From Mytilus edulis (taxonomy: Eukaryota > Mollusca > Bivalvia > Mytilida > Mytilidae): 64,000 nt of DNA. The stretch covers positions 31,271,585-31,335,584 of the forward strand of contig NC_092345.1 in the NCBI RefSeq assembly GCF_963676685.1, in the 5' to 3' direction. The notes below the pieces were generated by a model that saw nothing but the letters and a program-made list of their open reading frames with translations, did not search any database and was not told the DNA's origin. This document shows positions 12,301-22,728 of the stretch, in pieces. Position 1 is the stretch's first letter, and each line of letters begins with the position of its first letter. Made by a program: the position numbers and the translations under genes.

Positions 12301-13503
12301 TTGTCAATAAAATTGAAACCGACACGTCAAAAGGACAACGTCAACATCAGTTGATATTTGATTTTCCCAGAAGTCTTTGTAAATCATGGAAGATCGTCGA
12401 TGTTTTGATTTGATCAGTGTAATAGAAACTTCTTTAGATTGAGTTTGATTTGCGAGATTTGCCCGAAGTTTATTTGCTTCCTTTCGGAATACTAATTTGT
12501 GTAATCTGCATATAGTTTCCTTATATGACTCTAGAGTCTTTAATTTAATCTGACAGAGGTATCGGTTAGGGGTGATAGGTACGAGTTTTGCTCAGATTCA
12601 TTTTACTATTATAGCAACAAAGAAAACACATAAAAGAATGGAACTTATAAATACAATTTCATTAAAAGTTTTCTTTCTTTCATTATTAAAAATCTGACGT
12701 TCTTCTGCCCGTACGACTGGCATCATTTTAAAGATTTAAACTATATTAAAATGTGTTTTTATTCACAATTTTAAATAAACAATTCAAGTCAATTTTGAAT
12801 CTTCAAAAAAGTAAATATGTAATGCAATAAAAACCTCTTTGGCGTTGATATGTTATATTCGATACGACTGAAAAGGGCTGACATGAAGGTACAATTTATC
12901 CCTATTTGGTGTAAAACCTTATGGAACCTCAATTCTGACCAGGAACCATTACTGTAATGGGCGAGTCTCGAGGACTTGTAATTAACAATCCAATGTGGAT
13001 AACGCTAACAGAATTATATCTGATCTCAGTTTATCTTCTGTAATAACTTCGGTTGTCGCATGGGCGTGTTCGATTTGACATTTTATGTGATTTCAATTAA
13101 CCGCAGACCGCTAAATCATTATAAAGAATGGAAGTCGTTTACAGAAACAATTACGAATACTAGTATCTTAGTAAAAAGTTGCAAACATTTCAATTTATCT
13201 TGTCTATGATTTTGATCATACTGATACATTGCATTTTTTTCAGGTGAGAAGCCATACAAGTGTACCCACTGCGGAAAAGCATTTAGTCAGTCATCAAATC
13301 TCATCACACACTGCCGTAAACACACAGGTTTCAAACCATTCTGTTGTCAGAAATGTGGTCGGTCATTTCAAAGGAAAGTCGACCTCCGCCGCCACCAAGA
13401 AACTCAACACGCAGAGGAAGTGACATCATCGGCGGAAGCTTGCATGAATTCGAGTTCTGACTGTTTAGTTTCAAAAACTTCACCTGCAATCAATATTGTA
13501 TAG
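4867..13503 (+). CDS. Gfi1: Gfi1/Senseless-family zinc-finger transcription factor, 4 exons
   Basis: Joined exons 4867-4918, 9977-10213, 10578-11135 and 13244-13503 give 368 aa; every junction is GT-AG and falls after the first base of a codon. Six C2H2 fingers lie at about residues 174-197, 203-225, 231-253, 259-281, 287-309 and 315-338. Fingers 3-6 and linkers carry signatures typical of Gfi1/Gfi1b/Senseless: [40 protein letters not shown] and [10 protein letters not shown]. In known relatives fingers 3-5 bind an AATC-core site and the protein represses transcription in sensory-neuron and blood lineages. Residues 1-173 are not conserved to my eye; no SNAG motif (start MPRSFLV-like) is seen. 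It could be Gfi1 or its invertebrate orthologue senseless; family assignment is firm, the first exon less so. The gene stands alone, with no close neighbour on its strand. Confidence 0.93.
5830..5950 (+). repeat. Interspersed repeat fragment (cttcagtgatgctcgag type)
   Basis: The segment with cttcagtgatgctcgagacc and agctcataaaaccgg resembles 32595-32680 (tcttcagtgatgttagggat). It also resembles, reversed in part, a family seen at 35103-35230 and 39905-40020. Lies in Gfi1-like intron 1. Confidence 0.4.
6606..6735 (+). repeat. 30-bp tandem repeat, about 4 copies
   Basis: Unit tttttattttgcattctatt plus cggtcctgcc, nearly exact. Because 30 is divisible by three, two frames stay open through it; these are not genes. 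In Gfi1-like intron 1. Confidence 0.85.
7711..7726 (+). repeat. Poly-G run
   Basis: About 16 consecutive G in otherwise AT-rich DNA within Gfi1-like intron 1. A homopolymer of this length is a likely polymorphic or mis-assembled site. Confidence 0.8.
7785..8270 (-). mobile_element. Penelope-like element 3' region, truncated
   Basis: Closely parallels 40545-40975: gaaagataccagagggmcat, gccatggctaaaaatgaaaa, ggggtgatctcag, ggaacatatccgatatcatt, then ccgtaaaatttacgaagaga. In the 40 kb copy this sequence is continuous with reverse transcriptase coding, so this is the minus-strand tail of the same family, cut off at about 8270. In Gfi1-like intron 1. Confidence 0.7.
8731..8974 (+). pseudogene. 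80-aa microprotein-like frame with a one-base shift, in Gfi1-like intron 1
   Basis: From ATG 8731 the frame reads [20 protein letters not shown] and LVQK, then stops just after a 7-A run (8798-8804). One base fewer would continue into [40 protein letters not shown] and [16 protein letters not shown], ending at TAA 8972-8974. The composition is protein-like and unlike the surrounding AT-rich noise. AATAAA occurs near 9110. I do not recognise the family. It could be a processed pseudogene, a real small gene with an assembly error in the homopolymer, or chance. Confidence 0.35.
9266..9330 (+). repeat. (AATC)n microsatellite
   Basis: Imperfect aatcaatcaatc run, clean from about 9291 to 9328. In Gfi1-like intron 1. 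Confidence 0.85.
9530..9880 (+). repeat. 25-bp minisatellite, about 14 copies
   Basis: Unit caatagaacaacaacacaaa plus ccttg with variants (aaatcaaaccatg, acacatcttg). It ends about 100 bp before exon 2 of the Gfi1-like gene. The reverse-strand open frames (Cys/Leu/Phe-rich) are artefacts of the repeat. Confidence 0.9.
9977..10213 (+). CDS. Gfi1: Gfi1-like gene, exon 2
   Basis: Acceptor is a T-rich tract ending in cag at 9974-9976; donor is gtacta at 10214. It encodes about 79 residues of low-complexity, Ser/Thr/Asn-rich sequence with no recognised domain, the linker between the N-terminus and the fingers. A 25-bp minisatellite ends only about 100 bp upstream of the acceptor. Confidence 0.8.
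10578..11135 (+). CDS. Gfi1: Gfi1-like gene, exon 3 (zinc fingers 1-4)
   Basis: Acceptor tttttacag ends at 10577; donor gtaaat begins at 11136. It encodes a linker rich in aromatic residues (including [15 protein letters not shown]) and then C2H2 fingers 1-4. The last base splits the Gly codon of the HTGEKP linker between fingers 4 and 5. Confidence 0.93.
11275..11372 (+). repeat. Short interspersed repeat, family A
   Basis: Good copy in Gfi1-like intron 3: gtgacctatagttgttaatg, then gttgtctcattggcaatta and accacatcttcttt. Confidence 0.65.
11915..12035 (-). repeat. Interspersed repeat, family B
   Basis: Shares ggaaagtccctaatcaaatg and cttggtacatgcattttc with minus-strand copy 57765-57935. 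Plus-strand relatives lie at 27540-27750 and 44495-44680. In Gfi1-like intron 3. Confidence 0.5.
13244..13503 (+). CDS. Gfi1: Gfi1-like gene, exon 4 (zinc fingers 5-6 and stop)
   Basis: Acceptor is a T-run ending in cag at 13241-13243. The exon completes the Gly of HTGEKP, encodes fingers 5 and 6, then a 30-residue Ser-rich tail ending at TAG 13501-13503. Finger 6 keeps the Gfi1-like [10 protein letters not shown] helix. Confidence 0.93.
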
Positions 13504-14040
13504 ACACATATACTATTGTAGTTGTAAATTTATAGACTTAGAAAAAATAGTCAGTGGGATGCTTGGGTAGATGAAAATCACACATTATTTATATTTTTAC
13601 ACTCAGTTATATACTTAATAGCTAATACAGTTTAATTAGTGCTATTCTAAATCGACAAAAATAGAGTACTATTTGTATATTTATTGTTGAACTTTTTATA
13701 TTTTATGTTTACTAATTTATCTTTGCTGCTTGCTTGCTAAATTGAAATTGACTACTTGTATCTACGTCTGTAAGTCAGGTCTTATTAGGCAACAAAACAG
13801 AGCTGTTATCTCTCAACTTCAATAAATCTAAAAGTGTGTCTGTGCGTTTGCCTGTGCGTGTGCCTGTATTCATGCTTGAGTGTGTGTATGTGCGTGTGAT
13901 TGTCTTCGTACATGTGTGTGATATGAGCAATCAGTCTTAAAAATAAAAGTAAGATGTGCATACAGTTATAGTTTTAGTTAAAGTGTCGGTTATTGTGCAC
14001 AATTTCCTTATGTGAAATAAAGAATTGTAATTAAAGATGT
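13504..14040 (+). other. Probable 3' untranslated region of the Gfi1-like gene with poly(A) signal
   Basis: No reading frame of note. It contains a degenerate TG-rich stretch (about 13830-13925) and a canonical AATAAA at 14016-14021, followed by T/G-rich sequence, so mRNA would end near 14040. Inferred from position and motif only. Confidence 0.5.
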
Positions 14041-14519
14041 TTATTTATTGCTTGACAATGTTCAAGTTATGAGCATCTCAGAAAAGAAAAACAAGAAGGT
14101 TCGGGGTGGGGTGACAATACAATAAAAACTTCAATAGAGACAGACAGAAACATGGCAAAAAATAGAAAAAAATAATTAAGGATCACTAAGGACGTTTGGA
14201 GACAAACATAACGTGGATTCTTCATAAACTTTCGTAGGGTGTGATGTTTATCCCCTCGAGATAGATATAACTATTTTGAATGCAAGGCTTAACAAGAGAT
14301 GTCGACTATCGAGAGTGGATAAACTGGTAGTTTTTTTAAGTACAGTAGATTAGAAACATAGTAGATGACTTATTTTCTTAATTCACCTATCCATAAAGAA
14401 GATGCAAATAAAAGTAAAAACCAATAGACAGAGAAATTCGTATGTATTCCAGAAGGAGCGAAACCAGATGCGTCGAACAGTGTATTATGTATATCACCCA
14501 CCTTCCGAATCGACAAAAT

Positions 14520-14605
14520 CACAAATTTTCCATATTGCATGAATTATCAGCCCTCGATCAATATCAGCCCTCGAGCCATGTGGCTCTTGGGCTGATATTG
14601 AACCT
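14520..14605. repeat. Hairpin with atcagccctcg arms
   Basis: Arm aatatcagccctcgagcca faces tggctcttgggctgatatt with two mismatches. The word atcagccctcgatc is also repeated just upstream. Confidence 0.6.
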
Positions 14606-14653
14606 AATGCTGATAATAGATGCGATATGAAAAATGCCATGTAATAATCTGAT

Positions 14654-14928
14654 ATTATAACACGTGCGATATTGGTACAAGCATCTGTTCCGAATTTTCA
14701 TACAGATGTGATATTTTCAAAAGCCTCTGTATCGGAATGCTTTAACACATGTGATTTGTTCTCTCGAATGCTATTACATTTGATATTTTCACAAGCCTCT
14801 GTATCGGAATGCTTTAACACATGTGATTTGTTCTCTCGAATGCTATTACATTTGATATTTTCACAAGCCTCTGCATCGAATGTAATACACATGCGATATT
14901 TTCTCAGGCCTATACTATGTTTAGTTTG
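14654..14928 (+). repeat. 72-bp tandem repeat, about 2.5-3.5 copies
   Basis: Unit starts tctgtatcggaatgcttt at 14726, 14798 and, degenerate, at 14870. The first two copies are almost identical. Open frames on both strands are produced by the 72-bp (24-codon) period. Confidence 0.85.
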
Positions 14929-15059
14929 AATACATTTATATGAACATTATTATTACATCCTCATAGTTTCAATGAGGTTCAGACATGTGCGTCGATAATC
15001 ACATCTGTCTTAGGTTGATGATGTTTAAAAAAAAGTTTAAAAAAAAACAAAAATAGTCA

Positions 15060-15715
15060 AAATGAAATTCTGTGCATGCATAATCCAACAATCATATTTT
15101 CATGGTTGAAATTAAATGGGTCACATCTCATTCAAACATTTGCGGTCCGTAAATGTTTGAATGAGATTGTGTGTGTCGATAATCGAACATCTGCAAAGTT
15201 GAAATGGGATATCGTGTATCGGTTATTGAACATCTGCAAAGTTTGAACACGATTGTGTGTATCGGTTATTGAACATCTGCAAAGTTTGAACACGATTGTG
15301 TGTATCGGTTATTGAACATCTGCAAAATTTGAACACGATTATGTGTATCGATTATTGAACATCTGCAAAGTTTGAACACGATTGTGTGTATCGGTTATTG
15401 AACATCTGCAAAATTTGAACACGATTGTGTGAATCGACAATCGAACATCTGCAAAATTTGAATGAGATGGTATGCGGAGACAATCGACAATCTGCATAGT
15501 TGGAATGAGATCATGTGTGTCGATAATCGAACATCTTTTTAGTTGAAATGAGATTGTGGGCGTCGACAATCGAACATCAACATAATTGGAATGAGATTAT
15601 GTGCTTTCGACAATCGAACAGCTACATTGTTGGAATGAGATTGTGTGCGTCCACAATCGATTATAATGCATAGTTGGAACTCGATTGCGTGCGTTGATAA
15701 CTTCACATTTTCATA
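15060..15715 (+). repeat. Tandem array with 43-bp period
   Basis: Unit atcggttattgaacatctgc plus aaagtttgaacacgattgtgtgt; starts at 15218, 15261 and 15304 show the 43-bp step. Later units drift (gagat in place of cacgat). A related piece reappears at 16738-16805, beyond a foldback element. Confidence 0.85.
15126..15167. repeat. Short perfect hairpin in the 43-bp array
   Basis: tctcattcaaacattt faces aaatgtttgaatgaga across an 8-nt loop. Confidence 0.75.
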
Positions 15716-16046
15716 AAAAGCACTGCACCAAAAGATAACACCGGAAAAGGGTAGCGTTTTGCTAAGCCATTTCTTTTAATTCTCCGTGCATGTTGAAAGG
15801 TTCTGTGCAGTTGTTTTCTTTTTCATTTTCGTCGATTAAAGTGCATGCAGTTTATTAAATACTATACAGTAAGTTTATACCTATTTTTTGGTATATATAA
15901 TCAATAGAATTCGACACAAGTTATACTGACTTTATACAATTTTCTCCAAAAAATTACAATACCAGTATACAAAAATTCACGATGTCACCAATTACATATT
16001 ACAATTCAAAAAATATAAACAACAAATAAAAGGAGATTATATGCGT

Positions 16047-16737
16047 TACTTATATTTTATCGCTATTTTGTGCATTTTTCCTTTGATATTTTTTTGTGAT
16101 AATTTTCATATCATGCTTCTCGCTTGATATGGAAAAATTATCGCTAGAAACTAAGGAGGCCACGTGGTGTTGCTAACGAAATTGACATTGAAATTGACAA
16201 CGTCGTCATAGGTAAAATAGCGATAAACAGATTATCATTGGTCATCTCAACTTGATTGCTTTTCTCACTTTCGCTGTACCAGCTCAAGCGAGAAAACCAA
16301 TCTCGTTGAGATAATCAACGATAATCTTTAATTATCGTTGATTATCTCAACGAGAACGGTGAAAGCGAGAAAAGCAATCGAGTTGAGATGACCAATATTC
16401 TTTATTTCTCAAACACCATAAAGTTACAATGGTACAAAGAAGTTCATCAAAAGTGATATAACATAACACAAACACACATGACAAGATGAGATGAAAATAT
16501 GAAATAAAATAAAATAAACAGTATAGTAGAGAAGAGTGGTGATTAACCAGGAAGACCAATAATAATCTGTTTATCGCTATTTTACCTATGACGTTGTCAA
16601 TTTCATGTCCATTTCATAAGCAACGCAACGTGCGTCCTTAGTTTCTAGCGATAATTTTCCATCTCAAGCGAGTAGCATAATATGCAAAATTATCACAAAA
16701 AAAGATCAAAGGAAAAATGCACAAAATAGCGATAACA
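16047..16737. mobile_element. Large foldback element
   Basis: Inverted arms of about 270 bp meet near 16330 (cgttgattatctcaacgag and its complement). The outer arms share ttatcgctattttgtgca and ctagaaactaaggagg/cct-tagtttctag. The right arm carries a separate insertion (16397-16553). Both sides of the element are 43-bp-array sequence, so it inserted into that array. Confidence 0.75.
16397..16553 (-). mobile_element. 5'-truncated retroelement inside the foldback
   Basis: 157 bp flanked by direct repeat GACCAAT (16390-16396 and 16554-16560), and absent from the matching left arm. Read on the minus strand it ends in tgtttgagaaataaag with a poly(A)-type AATAAA, as expected for a truncated LINE or SINE 3' end. 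Confidence 0.65.
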
Positions 16738-16824
16738 TGCATTCACACATTTCCATAGTTGTAATGAGATTGCATGCATAAACCAACAATCACATTTTCA
16801 TGGTTGATTAATGTGCTTTGCTCA

Positions 16825-16925
16825 TTGATGAAGGCCGTACGGTCACCTGTAGTTGTTAATATCTGTGTCATTTGGTCTCTTGTGGAGAGTTGTCTTCTTG
16901 GCAATCATACCACACCTTCTTTATT
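16825..16925 (+). repeat. Short interspersed repeat, family A
   Basis: Contains ggtcacctgtagttgttaat, gagagttgtcttcttggcaa and accacaccttctt. Confidence 0.6.
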
Positions 16926-16989
16926 AAATGAATACATTTCAAACAATTATAATGTTTCGACACAAAAATATTTTAAGATACAGTAATAT

Positions 16990-18935
16990 TAATCAAAGAC
17001 CAAAATTAAGATTGCATATTGAATAAATTGTTTGTGATATTGAATAAATTGTTTGTGTTATACCATTATAGGCATCAACTTGTACATTTTTACAGTCTCG
17101 GTCGGGGCGGTTTGAAATTTGTCATTTGGTTAAGTTTTTTTTTCTATCGATGAATACGTTGTGTTACCTTTATATATGCCTATAGGTGCGATATGTAATT
17201 GCTATCTCATTATAATTATCCACCATATAGACCTAACCTGCTTCCCCTAAATATGTAATCTTATAAATTCGGCCCTAGTCTACAGAAGTTTGTTTTTTCT
17301 ATAGATTAATGTATCAAATGAAAATCGTTTCGCATACAACATTATAAAAACATTTTTAAAACAAAGTAGAAAATAAAATCCCTTTTTAATAGAGTTTTGC
17401 TATGTCGCGTGTCTGATAAAATACAGGTGGAAAAACAACGGCAGATAAGCTGGGATAAGGGTCGGATTTAATTGTTACTAAGTCTAAATAATAATGTAAA
17501 CATTGTGTATTGGCAATATAAAATCAGAAGAATTAGATTAATTTGGAATTTTTAAAAGGTGATTTTTTTAGAAACCTTGTTTAAAATCTTACTTATTGAA
17601 ACAATTTGTGTAAACAAGAATTTTGCAGAGTATTAAGATTGTACGTTGTTTTTATTATGGGTTATGCTTTATTTAAAATTTTAGTAAAGAATTCGTTCAC
17701 GCATTATACCATGACCTCTCCTCGAACAAGATAATAAAGAGGTTTGGTTACTTGACTCCCTGTTTTTTACACAAATAAGGTGAATGAATCGGGGACCTTG
17801 AATATAGACTTTAAAAAAATGAGCTTCTATAAAATCTAAAGTTTTCTTCAACATCGGGTTTTTTTTCCCTTTAGTTGTATTTCTGCATTTTTCAAAGTAG
17901 TATTTTTCTTTATTTTGTAATGTCAATGTTAAACTAGTACAACAGATTTCAGAAGTGTACTTAAGTTAACCATAGTTTATGGGTCTAAGTGTCCGTCACT
18001 AAAGTACTATATTTGTCGAATTAACAAGATTGAAATACTATACAGTATCTTATCTTTGATCGTGTGACCATATTTACAAACATTTATACAAGTATCTAAA
18101 TTATATACCGCATGGCACTTCAGATTTATCGATAAAACCAGATGACGGTCACTCACAACTCGTAATTTCCTGATAAGGACAAAGGTGATCCGAGATTTGA
18201 GAGGTCGTGCACAATCAAAGGTTCGGGTTTGACAGATTTTGTATTCCCACAGTTATATACTACTATCGAGATAATTCATGTGTATACGTAATCAGATGTC
18301 AATCCCAAAAGAAAAGTCACGAAAGTCGATTCAAACACCGTAAAAAGGTTGTCTTCTTCTAAAAACCGAGCATCCATTCTTGGATCAGAGACATGTAATA
18401 CATGTACATGTATCATATGTCTCTGTTTGTAAACATTCTAACCAGACACATATTTCAGCTTTTTTAATAGAAGTTAAATTATGGTGGTTGGTTCTTTCTG
18501 TACTTCATACATAGAAGCTAAAATAGTATAATAAATTTTAAATAAAAATAACACTGTATGCGTCCGAAGAGCTTTTCTTGATTTACCGACCAATAAGAAC
18601 GTACAAAGTCAGAAAATTGAAAGTCAAGGATGTATTTATAAAGTAACTGCAAGATCTCCTTATATCTAATTAAACATGAACCAAAATTTGTTAATATAAT
18701 TATAAGATATAAAAAAAAATTACGACGATTTAACTATTAATAATTCATTATTGCGGTAATCATTTTGAATTCACAGGACTTTGACATGGATAAAAGTTTA
18801 AATTGTTTATATTATCTATAATATAATATGTTTAAAAAGAAATTAAGAAATAAATTGTGAAAGCTTTTTTGTTTGTAGATTTTTTATATTTTTTAGAGTG
18901 TATATTGTGATGTCCATTTTGACTTAACTAGTACA
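16990..18935. other. AT-rich region, no gene recognised
   Basis: Frequent stops in all frames, long A/T runs, no repeat I could match. The short open frames look random. Confidence 0.4.
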
Positions 18936-18939
18936 CATT

Positions 18940-19090
18940 TTTGTTGAATGGCCAGCTAAAGCACGCCTCCGGGTGAGGGAGTTTTTCGCGGTGTTAAAAA
19001 CACATTTGTGGTTTTCGGCTAGCTGGTTTCTGCTCTTCGGAGGGGTTGTTGTCACTTTGACATATTCCCCATTTCCATTCTCAATCTTAT
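18940..19090 (+). repeat. Fragment of the second Penelope-like family tail
   Basis: ggccagctaaagcacgcctc to catattccccatttccattc is the reverse complement of the tail at 55785-55925 (caatgagaatgg-like to ggccccc region). A related degenerate copy lies at 52805-52955. Confidence 0.55.
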
Positions 19091-19099
19091 TCAATTATT

Positions 19100-21140
19100 A
19101 TTAACAAATATTACGTTTTCCATTGTTTTGTGTCATTTTGAAAGGTCTCTAAGGTAAACAAAAACGCACAATCTATTTTAGAAAATCTTTTAAAAATCAA
19201 GTATTAAATTATGATAATATGAGAACAATCAGGACAATTTATAATACTATTCTTTTATCAGACATATTTATTTGGTTTAAAATCAAAACTTTCTACTAAA
19301 TTAAATGTTTCAACTTGTCGAGAAAAATTATGAATGATTTTAATGCTGAAATTGCACCAAACATCATGCCTTGTTTTGTTTATTTGTTTATTTAATTTAT
19401 TTTCTTCTTTGCTGCAGTGCATAATGGTTTATGAAATGTGGCATAAGGTGTCTTACTTATTCAAAATAGTATATGAAGTTGTTTTTTGTATATGTGTATC
19501 AATGACTTCTTGAGTGTACAATCTTTTCGAAGTCTATATGTCTCTAGTTGGTTTTTTTTGGCCGAGTAACAAAAATAACCTTAACAGCAGAATGATTGAT
19601 CTATACTTACTTGATGATAAGTAAATTGACATAATGAATTAGTATTTATAAAAATTCTCAAATTTTTTGAATTTCTATATAAAGTAAAACAGTTTTCATT
19701 GTGATTTTCTATAAACAGAAAGAAGCGATGCTGAATTCCCTCTCATGATATTTTGTTAAATAAATCTATTAGAAAAATTATGAATTATGGTTTCCTGACC
19801 GTTTCTACGAATATTATAATCAATAAACTTTTGATTGCTCCTTTAAACAAAGAAGAGCATCTTGTTTTTACGGTCAGTACTCTGGTGAATTGTCGGGACC
19901 AACATACCGATACTAAACAAATCACAAAATGGCAGATGGTAGCAGAAATCAACCACTTTACGCGGGATTTAATCTGACTTGATGTCTAAGATACGATAGA
20001 TCGTCAGACGTTTTGTTTCATACTTCAGTCAAAGACAATAAGTATACATCGTTTAATACTTTTGGGTAAATATTATTTACAGAAAATAATTGATGTAAAA
20101 CAAATGCCGACAAAATAAGTAAAATCATGAATATTTTTGTAGCATTACCCAATTTTATATCTTTTAAAACGCTATAAGGATGATCTAATTCTTACATTGT
20201 GAATTTTGAATGAATCATGTTTTGTTTAATAATACTTTCTAGTTTGTTCGTCTCGCAAATCACACACAACTTGAAAGTAGTACAACAAATAAAATTACCC
20301 AATAATAAAAAAACACAGCTTTGCCGGTTAAATAGTTGTACATATGGAAAAATAAATCTCCAAATTTCAGTCTTTACCACACATTCAAGGCAGATTTCCG
20401 CAACGAAAATAAAGATAATGGTAATTCTGTTAGAATAAATGGAGGAGTAGATTTTCAAGATTTTATTCATAACCTCCGACACATCATGACTTGTGTACAA
20501 GAGGACAATATATACAAACATATTAAGATAATACATAGCGAGACAGGACAAACGAAACACAAATACATATTATATAATAAAAGACAATTGGTATAATTAG
20601 ATTAAGTATTTTATAATTTTCTTCACGAAAATTGATAATTTTCTTTGAACTTGTACGTTACATATAGACAGTAAGCCAGTAAATTTGTTCTTGCTTGGAT
20701 TCATTACATAGTAATTTGGTATAAACTTCGATCTAACAGCAGAAACATCAGCATTTTTACAGGTTAACAATATATGAAACTATCCCCTTTTCTCTCATTA
20801 CATAATGTACATACATGTATTCTATTTTCCCTCTCAGGCGATCCCCGCTCATCTACATGTCTCAATAGGTAACTTTAAATTCGAGCATCGAAGTTTAGAT
20901 ATGTAATATCTATCATTGGGTAATAAGCGCAATAGATACGGTTTCAAACCAAACTCGAGTTTGTATAAAGAATAGAATTCACCCCTAGATGCATTATGTA
21001 TCTGCGAGAACCAATGCTGATAATACTGATCTGTTAATCGAGGCCGTACTTTTTAACCAATCAATATTTACAACTTATTTATAATCGTTCCATATAAAAC
21101 TAAGACCCATATCATCAAATATAGATTTTACATATTGAAT
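19100..21140. other. AT-rich region, no supported gene
   Basis: Two modest open frames (19753-19977 and 20336-20596, plus strand) have no recognised motif and no splice or repeat support. Confidence 0.35.
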
Positions 21141-21149
21141 CCTTTTAAA

Positions 21150-22728
21150 TTTGGTAGGATTAGTTTAATCTAGCTTAAACATAAGTCTGAGAAGGATATT
21201 TGACAGTTTGCTCTCTGTTTTAATAGTTCTGCACCAAAATGATGCCATCTTAAGTTTTATAGAGATATCTAACGGAACCCACCCTAATTCCCCGTAAACC
21301 ATAAAATTTGGTGTACTATTCCGAACACCAAGAATATTTTTACAGAATTGCAAATGCATTTTCTCAATATTCTGTTTATTTTCAAACCCCCAAACCTCTG
21401 ATGAATATAATAGTTATCAAAAGTACCAGGATTATAATTTAGTACGTCAGACGCGCGTTTCGTCTACATAAGACTCATCAGTGACACTCATATCAAAATA
21501 TTTATAAAGCCAAACAAGTACAAAGTTGAGGATCCAAAATTCCAAAAACATATGCCAAATACGGCTAAGGTAATCTATAATAATATAGGTGCGATTACAG
21601 CATCGAAGAGTTGTAACTGAAAATCAATAGGCAATGATATATGTTTTATCTTCTTGTAGAGAGCAAACATTGCTTTTTGTGCTTGATCAAAAATCCTTTT
21701 TCTAGCAGCACATGTCTTTATATTTTGATACATATTATAAAAAAACTGTAAATATTTTCCCAGTAATGTAAGATTTTTGTAACTTTTGCTATAACCCTGT
21801 TCTCCAAACTGTGTCAAATGCTCTCTTAAAATCCACAAATGTGCAAAATTATTTTTTGCCCGTCGAAAAAAATATAGATAAAATTGAATGCACCACAAAC
21901 ATATTATCGGTAGTTGAAAATCCTTTTCTAAATCCAGCCTGAGATTCTGATATAAGTTCAACTTCATCTGAGAATCTATTTAATCTTTCATTTATTATTG
22001 ACGAAAGAGTCTTTCCTAAACAAGAGTTTAATGTTACACCTCTATAATTTGCAGGGTCTACTTTGGAACCTTCATTCTTAAAAATAGGAATCATAATACC
22101 AAGAGACCATAACACTGGAACTATACCTGTATTTAATACTAAATTAAAAAGTTTAACATACATTGGCATAAGATTATATACAGTACATTTTATATATTCA
22201 TTAATTATTTTGTCACATCCACTAGCTTTATCATTTTTAAAGTTTTTTACACTTTTTAAAATCTTATCTTCGGTTACAGCACGATTCAATAAGTTATACA
22301 ATTCATCTGGTAAATTATTTACATTAAAATTCACTTCTGGTTCCTCAGTATTTGAGTCACATTTATTCATATCTTTGAAATTGTCACAGAAAGCTTCAAT
22401 AGAAATTTCAGGGTCTACGCCTCTTTTTTTATCTGACCCAATACTATTCAAAATATTCCAAAACTTTTTACTATCTGATTTTTTGGTCTGGCGTAATTTA
22501 TTGCCATTATTTCTTTGGCACAGTTCATATGCTTTAGAAAGTTCAATTTTATAGCTTTTGCTTGCATTTTTCATATGTTTTCGATTTGCAGCATTTTTTT
22601 TTTATAAAACTGTACCTTTTCCGCGCTTTGTGAAGAAAAAATTTCTACTATCAAAACATTGCTTGTTAGACCAAGGTTTATTGTTTCTTTTTGGTTTGCG
22701 ATTTTTAAACGGCTTGTATATTTATCAA
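21150..22728 (-). mobile_element. Degenerate non-LTR retrotransposon (LINE) reverse transcriptase
   Basis: Minus strand, in order: KPWSNKQCFDSRNFFFTKRG (about 22670-22610); KASGCDKIINEYIK; IPIFKNEGSKVDPANYRGVT; SESQAGFRKGFSTTDNMFVV; then, in another frame, TCAARKRIFDQAQKAMFALY, and finally MHLQFCKNILGVRNSTPNFM with GELGWVPLDI. These are standard LINE RT and post-RT blocks. The catalytic FADD-type segment between SIL and NNFAHL is lost or garbled, with frameshifts, so the copy is dead. A short repeat interrupts it at about 21409-21583 and an hAT-like element at 22729. Confidence 0.85.
21409..21583 (-). repeat. Short interspersed repeat inserted in the LINE
   Basis: The stretch with gtacgtcagacgcgcgtttc, cgtctacataagactcatca and gccaaatacggctaagg interrupts LINE coding. 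AATATAATA-like sequence flanks both sides. Related plus-strand sequence at 39905-40020 has gacgaaacgcgcgtctggcg. Confidence 0.6.

Noticed and set aside
14672-14929. 85-aa plus and 64-aa minus repeated peptides
   Set aside because: Follow directly from the 72-bp tandem repeat.
15339-15569. 76-aa minus frame
   Set aside because: Lies wholly within the 43-bp array.
15060-15715. CRISPR-like regular repeats
   Set aside because: Units are contiguous tandem copies without unique spacers, and the genome is eukaryotic.
22063-22554. 163-aa plus-strand frame
   Set aside because: Antisense shadow of the minus-strand LINE reverse transcriptase.
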